This document shows, piece after piece, positions 1 to 5,161 of a stretch of DNA of 5,161 bases (positions are counted from its first letter, which is position 1; each line of letters begins with the position of its first letter). A program made the position numbers and the translations under genes. Origin of the DNA: Bacteroidota bacterium (GTDB lineage Bacteria > Bacteroidota > Bacteroidia > Chitinophagales > Chitinophagaceae); contig JAFDXS010000211.1 in assembly GCA_018267795.1 (NCBI GenBank), positions 1 to 5,161 on the forward strand, given 5' to 3'. The notes beneath the pieces are model-generated. The model searched no databases and was not told where the DNA came from. It saw only the letters and a program-made list of their open reading frames with translations.

Positions 1-532
1 GTACCATTATATTGTTATCTACCGCTGCCTGGCATATCTCGTTTATGCGTCTGTACACACGTTGCCATTCTGTGGTTTCAGCATCATTAAGCGTAGCCCC
101 GGAATGTATTTTCTCCAGCAGCGCAAAGCGTGCAAAGCCGGTTATTTTTATACTGATAAATGGTATATGTTCCTGGGTAGCAGCATATTTTATAGCATTA
201 ATAAACTCGGGTACAGCCTTGTCGAATTCTGCCTCGCCTTCCTTGCCTTCTACGCCATAATCCAGTATCACGCCAATGTCATATTTTCCCAGCACATCTG
301 CTGTGTGGGCTGCTTCTGCCATTGTTTCACCCCCGCAAAACTGTTTGAAAATGGTGCTTTTTATAAGTCCATCGATAGGTAAATGTAAGGCTAATGCACC
401 CTTGGTTGCTATCATCCCCAATTTCGTCAAAAGCGGCGAATTCATTGAAGAAAAAAGGAATTTTGCCTGCTTTAGTTCTTTGTTTGTACGGTACTTAAAT
501 GCGATCTCGGTATTATCAAATTCAGGGAGCAT
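1..532 (-). CDS. Proline dehydrogenase, N-terminal 177 residues (3' end outside window)
   Basis: The minus-strand reading frame from the ATG at 532 is open to the window edge (177 codons plus one base). The translation matches, from memory, the monofunctional proline dehydrogenases of Bacteroidota. This FAD enzyme oxidises L-proline to 1-pyrroline-5-carboxylate as the first step of proline catabolism and passes electrons to the respiratory chain. Visible landmarks are an N-terminal helical stretch (about residues 1-60), TIFKQFCGGET at 60-70, GVILDYGVE at 87-95 and FISIKITGFARFALLE at 125-140. The last two resemble early strands of the PRODH barrel. The family is usually near 390 residues here, so the C-terminal half with the substrate-binding arginines is off-window. 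ATG 532 is the first start after an in-frame stop upstream and has no Shine-Dalgarno, as is normal in this phylum. The gene is divergent from the 671 gene. No lesion is visible. The alternative PutA fusion cannot be excluded formally, but the short N-terminus argues against it. Confidence 0.9.
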   Translation of the reverse strand, partial: MLPEFDNTEIAFKYRTNKELKQAKFLFSSMNSPLLTKLGMIATKGALALHLPIDGLIKSTIFKQFCGGETMAEAAHTADVLGKYDIGVILDYGVEGKEGEAEFDKAVPEFINAIKYAATQEHIPFISIKITGFARFALLEKIHSGATLNDAETTEWQRVYRRINEICQAAVDNNIMV

Positions 533-551
533 ATTGTAAATATAGAAGCTG

Positions 552-583
552 CAAAAATAGCAGGCTTATCTGAGGCTTGAAAA
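552..583 (-). promoter_or_regulatory. Candidate promoter of the proline dehydrogenase gene
   Basis: Read on the minus strand, 559-552 is TATTTTTG, an exact match to the Bacteroidota -7 consensus TAnnTTTG. Nineteen bases further upstream (583-579) lies TTTTC, one base off the TTTG-type -33 element. This would start transcription near 545, leaving a leader of only about 13 bases before the ATG at 532. The -7 match is seen directly; its use as a promoter is inferred. Confidence 0.42.
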
Positions 584-603
584 TTTCTTTAAGGCTAATT
601 TTT

Positions 604-635
604 TTTGTCGTTGGAACTTAGAATGTCTATCTTTA
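604..635 (+). promoter_or_regulatory. Candidate promoter of the 671 gene
   Basis: TTTG at 604-607 is followed after 20 bases by TATCTTTA at 628-635. These fit the Bacteroidota primary sigma factor pattern TTTG-N(17-23)-TAnnTTTG with one mismatch in the -7 box (final A instead of G). Transcription would begin near 641-643, giving a leader of about 28 bases. The leader ends in an A-rich stretch before the ATG at 671 and has no Shine-Dalgarno, in line with the phylum's habit. Confidence 0.5.
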
Positions 636-670
636 CCAAAATCATTTCTATCTGTTAAAAATATATTACG

Positions 671-2113
671 ATGAAAAAATTGTTTTTACTTTCAGTGACG
701 GCGGCTCTTTCAGTTAGCGCGCTTGCTCAGTCGGGAGGTAGGTCTATCGTGTTAGACGGCGGTACACATGTTGATTATGGAACACCATACTCAGGCGCTA
801 AAACTGCTCCTATGGCTAATCCTTCTAAAGAGCTTAATCACTCTTTTTCTAATGTAGGTGCTAAAAAAACCTCTCCTGATCCAAGGTTTTATAGCTATTT
901 CTACTTTATTGACCAGATTCTTGGTAATCCATTTACAGGTAGCACTAACTTAACTGTTCTGCAGCCAATATGGTTTGACTCTACCGTATTACAGCGCTTC
1001 AGCACTGGTTACCACACGATCAACTATATCTCTGCAGCAAATACAATCGATCCTACTGCAGATGAATTTAACAATGATACTGACCTTATAAACTCGGTTT
1101 ACGGTCTTACAAGCGGTGCTGGTAACTTAATGAAAGTAACTACTACAGATGACTACAGCGTAGATTCTATCTATGTAGCTGGTACTTACTACCTTGCTAA
1201 GCCATCACGTACTACATGGGATTCTCTGATTATTTCTGTAGTGCCTAGCGGTAACTACTACTACTGGCCTAAAGCAACTACTGGTTGGGTGACAAACTAT
1301 ACATCAGATGATACACTTCGCGGATATGCCCCTACTTTTGTAGATAGCGTACGCAGAATGGCATTGTCTAACAGCACTACCGATCTTGGCCAAAGCTGGG
1401 TTGTAGGTTTAGATCCTGCTACTATGGGTGATGCTCCAGACCCTACTTCAGGTTCTGTAAATGTACGTACTTTCCGTTGGGCTCCTCCTGGTGGTTCTAT
1501 ACACATCCCTGCAGGTCATACATTCACTATCTCTGTTACTTTCAAATCAACTGATAGCTGGATACGTAATGTTGACTCTATTTATGAGTTCAACCGTTTC
1601 ATGCCTTACTGGGGCTTTGAATATGCTTCTCCGGGTGGTTACATGACTTATCAGCGTAACACTTATAAGAACGATCGTAACATGGGTGACCTGATGTTCT
1701 GGGATGACAGCTCACAGTATCTGCCTGTTCTTCCAATCCAGGGCTTTAACCTGCCTAACTCTAAATTCTTCCTGTATGAATATGCTGCTATGAGCGCTCA
1801 GATCAGCTGCCCTACTTGTAAGACAATAGCAACTCTAGCTGTTAATAACGTAGTAGGTACTATTGCGGGTGTTAATGCATACCCTAACCCTGCTAATGAC
1901 AATGTTGCTATCTCTTACAAATTATCTCAGGCTTCTGATGTAACTGTTACTTTGTCTAATACAATTGGCCAGGTAGTAAGCACACAGCGTATGGGTAATA
2001 CTTTAAGCGGTAAAACAACTTTCAACACCTCAAATTTAGCAGAAGGTGTATATTTCTACACTGTTCTGGCTAATGGCGAGCGTTCAACCGGTCGCATTGT
2101 AATTTCTCACTAA
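671..2113 (+). CDS. T9SS-secreted surface protein of unknown function, paralog 1
   Basis: 480 residues. A Sec signal peptide occupies 1-19 (KK, a hydrophobic run, then ALA before Q20). The mature protein would begin with glutamine, as the Bacteroidetes 'Q-rule' predicts. Residues about 21-385 form a Tyr/Thr/Ser-rich core that I do not recognise. It carries R-F-Y at 72-74, LGNPFTGS from 84, DTDL at 136-139, SGAG at 148-151, IPAG at 279-282, TFKS at 290-293, and GFEYASPGGYMTY at 315-327. C380-P-T-C383 are the only cysteines. The C-terminus from YPNPA (404-408) through IGQVV and GVYFYTV to the end is a T9SS type A sorting domain, which directs export across the outer membrane and usually attachment to the cell surface. 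Two related genes follow. Codon choice is biased (ATA 5 of 24 Ile; AGA/AGG 3 of 16 Arg), which suggests strong expression. Coding, export signal and sorting domain are secure; the role of the core is unknown. Confidence 0.93.
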   Translation: MKKLFLLSVTAALSVSALAQSGGRSIVLDGGTHVDYGTPYSGAKTAPMANPSKELNHSFSNVGAKKTSPDPRFYSYFYFIDQILGNPFTGSTNLTVLQPIWFDSTVLQRFSTGYHTINYISAANTIDPTADEFNNDTDLINSVYGLTSGAGNLMKVTTTDDYSVDSIYVAGTYYLAKPSRTTWDSLIISVVPSGNYYYWPKATTGWVTNYTSDDTLRGYAPTFVDSVRRMALSNSTTDLGQSWVVGLDPATMGDAPDPTSGSVNVRTFRWAPPGGSIHIPAGHTFTISVTFKSTDSWIRNVDSIYEFNRFMPYWGFEYASPGGYMTYQRNTYKNDRNMGDLMFWDDSSQYLPVLPIQGFNLPNSKFFLYEYAAMSAQISCPTCKTIATLAVNNVVGTIAGVNAYPNPANDNVAISYKLSQASDVTVTLSNTIGQVVSTQRMGNTLSGKTTFNTSNLAEGVYFYTVLANGERSTGRIVISH

Positions 2114-2135
2114 GATTAATTACTAAAATGATATA

Positions 2136-2165
2136 AAAAGAGGGCAACTATAGTTGCCCTCTTTT
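2136..2165 (+). terminator. Rho-independent terminator after paralog 1
   Basis: A perfect 30-base palindrome begins 22 bases after the stop codon: AAAAGAGGGCAACTA followed by its exact reverse complement, ending in TTTT. The hairpin has a GC-rich GGGCAAC stem, a small loop around TATA, an upstream A-run and a downstream T-run. The symmetry would let it work on either strand, but only rightward genes flank it. It separates paralog 1 from paralog 2 transcriptionally. Confidence 0.88.
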
Positions 2166-2228
2166 GTGTTTATTGGAAAATATATTAATTATTATTACAG
2201 AAGAGTGACGTTAATAAACTACGTTATT

Positions 2229-2246
2229 TATACTAAAAAAAGTATA
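2229..2246. repeat. Short inverted repeat in the paralog 2 leader
   Basis: TATACT (2229-2234) and AGTATA (2241-2246) are perfect inverted arms around a loop of six A's, 24 bases before the ATG at 2270. The stem is AT-rich and weak. It could be an operator half-site pair or a leader hairpin, or it could be chance in AT-rich sequence. The rest of the leader (2166-2269) has no clear TAnnTTTG box, so the promoter for paralog 2 is not located. An ACGTTA direct repeat (2208-2213 and 2221-2226) lies just upstream. Confidence 0.3.
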
Positions 2247-2269
2247 TTAGAGTAATAAAATCATCTACA

Positions 2270-3784
2270 ATGAAGAAATTATTATTACTCTTTACCGCAG
2301 TAACCCTTTCTTTCATTTCGCAAGCACAGTATGAAAGTAGATCAATAGTGCTTGGAGAAGATGCTACCGAGTTTCACAATCCGGTTGAAGTAAACAAAGG
2401 CGTGAGCGCCCCTGTTACACATCCGTTAGGTTTTCTTAATTCTAATTTTAGTAATTCTGGTGCTAAAAAAACATCCGTAGGAGCTCCAAGATGGTATAGC
2501 CATTATTATACTGTAGATCAGCTATTAGGAAACACCTTTACAGGATCAAGCCCGTTGTATATCCAAATTCCTTTATGGAATGACTCTGCTGTAACACAGC
2601 TATATTATGATGGCAGCCGGTATTATTACGGCGCTATTAATTTCTGTGGGATAGGCCAGGTAATAGACCCAATACATTTTCAATCATATAGAGATACTGA
2701 TCTTCTCAATTCTATGTATGGCCTTACAAGCGGTGCCGGCCAGTTGCTACAAGTAACTGACACAAGTGAGTATAGCGTAGATAGTGTAAGGCTGCAGGCG
2801 GGATATGTGCGTATATCAAGTAAAGATTCAGTAGTAGATACGCTAATATTGTCAGTAGCGCCGTGCAATCATGCTTATGTATATGGCATAACTGAATGGC
2901 CAATGGTTAGTAATATAAACCTAGGTACTGATACAGCATTAGTTGGCTTTGCGCCAATAGCAGTAGATAGCGATATGCGTGCTGCAAATACGGAAGTTCC
3001 TGCGTTTCCGGAGAAGAAATGGAAGGTATTGCTGCATAAATCAGACGGAGATACTCTATTTAGTGTTGGCGGAGTGCCAGGTTATGACAGTATAAAAACA
3101 TATACATATGCGGTACCTGGCTCTGGGGTGAAAATACCTGCCGGTTATGATTTTGTTGTAACAGCAACATTCAAATCCGGAGAACCTGCAGGAAATATTA
3201 CGCCTGGTGTTGATTCCTTTAATGAATACAATCACTGGATGCCAATTACAGGCTATGAATATGCACGTCCCGGCGGTGGCTATATGACCTATTGGTATAA
3301 CCAATTCAACGATCAGAACTCGTCAAATATGTTATTCCCTAAGAAGACTTCTTATTATGAGCCAACCATCTATGTGCAGGCACATAACACTAATAAGAAT
3401 TTTGATTATCAGTATCATAATATACAAGCGTTTGTTACTTGCCCTACCTGCCCAAGTATAACAGATGCACCAGTTGATAAAAGTTTCCATCACCTGGGCG
3501 GAATAACAGCTGTAAATAATGTGAAAAACATCATAGGCAGTGTAGTAGCATATCCTAACCCTGCTAATACACAGCTGGGCATTCCATTTACACTTAAGCA
3601 AAGTGAGCATGTTAAGATTTATCTTACAAATACTGTAGGACAAGTTGTAGCAATTCAAAATCTTGGAAATGTAGTTAGCGGCAGAGCTGAATTCAATGTA
3701 TCAGGATTTAATAGCGGCATTTATTTTTATACTCTTGAAGCCGGAGCAGAGAAATATACCGGCCGCGTGGCAATAGTTCACTAA
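2270..3784 (+). CDS. T9SS-secreted surface protein of unknown function, paralog 2
   Basis: 504 residues. A signal peptide (1-19, ending SQA) precedes Q20. Like paralog 1 it continues with RSIVL and then FSN-GAKKTS. The unrecognised core shares the motif order of its neighbours: R-W-Y, LGNTFTGS, DTDL at 142-145, SGAG at 154-157, IPAG at 289-292, TFKS at 300-303, GYEY at 328-331 and PGG-YMTY. The CPTC pair is at 391-394. Two more cysteines, C126 and C199, are absent from paralog 1. A longer linker containing FHHLGG precedes AVNNV and the T9SS type A sorting domain, which starts at YPNPA (428-432) and ends GRVAIVH. The product is therefore expected to be exported and displayed or released. It is the longest copy and the most divergent in the core, with extra sequence before the IDP motif and before the IPAG strand. 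Codon use is looser than in paralog 1 (ATA 16 of 28 Ile). The ATG is followed at once by the signal peptide and lacks a Shine-Dalgarno. Confidence 0.93.
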   Translation: MKKLLLLFTAVTLSFISQAQYESRSIVLGEDATEFHNPVEVNKGVSAPVTHPLGFLNSNFSNSGAKKTSVGAPRWYSHYYTVDQLLGNTFTGSSPLYIQIPLWNDSAVTQLYYDGSRYYYGAINFCGIGQVIDPIHFQSYRDTDLLNSMYGLTSGAGQLLQVTDTSEYSVDSVRLQAGYVRISSKDSVVDTLILSVAPCNHAYVYGITEWPMVSNINLGTDTALVGFAPIAVDSDMRAANTEVPAFPEKKWKVLLHKSDGDTLFSVGGVPGYDSIKTYTYAVPGSGVKIPAGYDFVVTATFKSGEPAGNITPGVDSFNEYNHWMPITGYEYARPGGGYMTYWYNQFNDQNSSNMLFPKKTSYYEPTIYVQAHNTNKNFDYQYHNIQAFVTCPTCPSITDAPVDKSFHHLGGITAVNNVKNIIGSVVAYPNPANTQLGIPFTLKQSEHVKIYLTNTVGQVVAIQNLGNVVSGRAEFNVSGFNSGIYFYTLEAGAEKYTGRVAIVH

Positions 3785-3808
3785 ACGAAATAATAAAATA
3801 TCAGTATG

Positions 3809-3836
3809 AAAAGGGTGGCAATAGCTACCCTTTTTT
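3809..3836 (+). terminator. Rho-independent terminator after paralog 2
   Basis: AAAAGGGTGGC (3809-3819), loop AATA, then GCTACCCTTTT (3824-3834) form an 11-bp stem with one G-T wobble, followed by further T's to 3836. It begins 24 bases after the stop codon. Its position, flanking A and T runs and GGG...CCC core resemble the terminator after paralog 1. It implies that paralog 3 has its own promoter. Confidence 0.85.
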
Positions 3837-3880
3837 ATTACGTAAAACTGACAATCATATTATGCATTTTTATAAATAAA

Positions 3881-3903
3881 AAGAATTGCGATTCTTACAT
3901 TCG
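3881..3903 (+). promoter_or_regulatory. Small hairpin abutting a weak promoter-like box upstream of paralog 3
   Basis: AAGAAT (3881-3886), loop TGCG, ATTCTT (3891-3896) make a perfect 6-bp inverted repeat. Overlapping its end, TACATTCG (3896-3903) matches the -7 consensus TAnnTTTG with one mismatch, and would start transcription near 3911, just before the ATG at 3919. No good TTTG lies at the expected distance upstream. If the -7 box is used, the inverted repeat sits between the two promoter elements, where a regulator could bind. This is a weak call. Confidence 0.22.
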
Positions 3904-3918
3904 CATAAAGCCTATATT

Positions 3919-5161
3919 ATGAAACCCATTTATCTTACACTAATCTTTACAATCATTATTTCCAGGACAGCATTTGCACAAAACGGAATGCAAATACAGA
4001 ATTCTGCCGGCCAGGCTACAAAAGATTCCTTAACCCGTTCAAATGGTTTAACGCAACGAGGTGAAAAGAAAACAGGAGGGGGAAGCCGATGGTACAAATA
4101 CTTCAATTTTATAGATGAAATATTAGGCAATCCATTTTCAGGGAGTACAAGTTTAACAGTTTCATTGCCTATCTGGAATGACACCGGCATAAAAATAAAA
4201 ATTGATACTTTATACAAACCGGTAGAATATTTCTCGGTTTCTGAAGTAATAGACCCTGTGTCTGACTTGTTTAATTTAGATACGGATCTTGTAAATAAAG
4301 TATATGGAATGCCTTCAGGGGCTGGCAGCATGATAAGAGTGCTGCGAGGAGATAATTATTTTGTTGATTCTATTTCTGTTAAAGGCATTTATTACAAAGT
4401 AAAACCTTTACGCACGGATGCGGATTCTCTTATCCTTTCGGTAGTTCCTATAAAGAAGCCGTATAAATATGTGGGACTCCCCTGGATTCCATCTTTTACA
4501 TTAAGTGATACAATTTATGCTTTTGCACCGCAAAAGGTCAACAGCAGCCTGCGTACGGCCATGCCGGATACCAGCATATACCCTGGTGTAACCTGGGCGG
4601 TACCATTAACGCCGGGCATGGCAATGGATTCAATATTTGATTATAAATTGGGATTGCCATCTTCTGTTTCTATACCCGCAGGTTACCTTGCGGCTGTAAC
4701 ACTTACATTTAAATCAACGGATCATTGGAGTGCTGGGGATACAATTTATAACTATGACAGATTTATGCCATTATTCGGTTTTGAATATGAAATGCCCGGC
4801 GGGTATATGAGTTATCATAGGGATATTTATCAAAATGACTGTAACGGGGCAGGTCTTATGCACAGTGTTGATCCGTTGACATATACTCCAAGTATTGCTG
4901 ATCAGGGTGGCGGCCTCCCCAGTACTAAATATTATTTGTATGAATATGCTGCAATTGAAGCATTAATACGATGTAATAGCTGTGCTTCAATTGCTGATCT
5001 TTGCTGTTTAGATGTGAATACTGTAAATAAACAGATCAATAAAGCAACGGTATATCCCAATCCGGCAGACGGAATAATTACTATTTCATTTGCATTTGCA
5101 AAGCAAGCGGACATAAATATTTCTATTGCCAACGCTATTGGCCAGGTAGTGAGAACAAAAC
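3919..5161 (+). CDS. T9SS-secreted surface protein of unknown function, paralog 3 (3' end outside window)
   Basis: The frame from the ATG at 3919 is open for 414 codons to the window edge. The signal peptide spans 1-20 (TAFA before Q21). It has only one lysine in its n-region and an arginine at 16, so it is less classical than the other two. The segment between the signal peptide and the KKT motif is shorter than in the other copies and lacks RSIVL. The core then follows the family pattern: R-W-Y, LGNPFSGS, DTDL at 121-124, SGAG at 133-136, IPAG at 252-255, TFKS at 263-266, GFEY at 287-290 and PGGYMSY. The CxxC pair is CNSC at 352-355, with further cysteines at 308, 362 and 363. The sorting domain begins at YPNPA (379-383) and reaches IGQVV before the sequence ends. 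About 40 more residues would be expected by analogy with paralogs 1 and 2. The core is closer to paralog 1 than to paralog 2. The function is unknown. Confidence 0.92.
   Translation, partial: MKPIYLTLIFTIIISRTAFAQNGMQIQNSAGQATKDSLTRSNGLTQRGEKKTGGGSRWYKYFNFIDEILGNPFSGSTSLTVSLPIWNDTGIKIKIDTLYKPVEYFSVSEVIDPVSDLFNLDTDLVNKVYGMPSGAGSMIRVLRGDNYFVDSISVKGIYYKVKPLRTDADSLILSVVPIKKPYKYVGLPWIPSFTLSDTIYAFAPQKVNSSLRTAMPDTSIYPGVTWAVPLTPGMAMDSIFDYKLGLPSSVSIPAGYLAAVTLTFKSTDHWSAGDTIYNYDRFMPLFGFEYEMPGGYMSYHRDIYQNDCNGAGLMHSVDPLTYTPSIADQGGGLPSTKYYLYEYAAIEALIRCNSCASIADLCCLDVNTVNKQINKATVYPNPADGIITISFAFAKQADINISIANAIGQVVRTK

Noticed and set aside
12..539. Overlapping plus-strand open frames at 12-260, 62-382 and 276-539
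   Set aside because: They lie opposite the proline dehydrogenase gene, whose minus-strand frame is open throughout and has clear family motifs. The plus-strand peptides are low-complexity, cysteine-rich shadows.
533..670. Search for tRNA, small RNA, CRISPR or insertion-sequence features in the intergenic gaps
   Set aside because: The gaps are at most about 156 bases. No tRNA-like arms, CRISPR-type repeats, transposase remnants or target-site duplications were seen by eye.
1297..1646. Short open frames inside paralog 1 (minus 1297-1506, plus 1461-1646)
   Set aside because: They are out-of-frame or antisense to a well-supported gene and have no independent evidence. The hydrophobic look of the plus frame follows from the codon pattern of the gene.
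2136..2165. Perfect 30-bp palindrome considered as a regulator operator or a mobile-element end
   Set aside because: Its place just after a stop codon, A-run before and T-run after, and the similar hairpin after the next gene all point to a transcription terminator.
2680..3658. Minus-strand open frames at 2680-2868, 3056-3304 and 3332-3658
   Set aside because: All lie within paralog 2 on the opposite strand, with no start context or family resemblance.
3930..4331. 133-residue minus-strand open frame
   Set aside because: It is antisense to paralog 3, which is open for all 414 codons and aligns with its two neighbours. The antisense peptide shows no recognisable features.
4932..5132. 66-residue minus-strand open frame
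   Set aside because: It is antisense to the CxxC and sorting-domain part of paralog 3, and looks like a shadow frame.

Overview
The window looks like a piece of a Bacteroidota chromosome, probably from the Chitinophagales/Chitinophagaceae side of the phylum. The evidence is: three secreted proteins, two with a complete type IX secretion system (T9SS) C-terminal sorting domain and one whose domain is cut by the window edge; start codons preceded by A/T-rich leaders without Shine-Dalgarno sequences; promoter-like sequences close to the Bacteroidota TTTG / TAnnTTTG pattern; and a stand-alone proline dehydrogenase of the type found in this phylum. The genus-level placement is a guess.

Layout. 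Positions 1-532 (minus strand) hold the first 177 codons of a proline dehydrogenase gene whose 3' end lies outside the window. Positions 533-670 are a divergent promoter region serving that gene and the rightward genes. Then come three rightward genes in tandem: 671-2113 (480 aa), 2270-3784 (504 aa) and 3919-5161 (at least 414 aa, cut by the window end). Hairpin terminators close the first two genes, so each copy is probably its own transcription unit rather than part of one operon. The remaining gaps (2166-2269 and 3837-3918) are short, AT-rich leaders with small inverted or direct repeats and no convincing coding sequence.

The three tandem genes are paralogs of one another. Each encodes a Sec signal peptide cleaved before a glutamine, a core of about 330-370 residues with a shared set of motifs (R[FW]Y, LGNxF[TS]GS, DTDL, SGAG, IPAG, TFKS, G[FY]EY, PGG-YM[TS]Y), a CxxC pair, and then a T9SS type A sorting domain starting at YPNPA. 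I do not recognise the core as a named domain. The plausible reading is a family of surface-anchored or secreted proteins expanded by tandem duplication. The first copy has codon use suggestive of high expression, and the third was cut by the window edge before its sorting domain was complete. The proline dehydrogenase is a housekeeping catabolic gene with no obvious functional link to the cluster.
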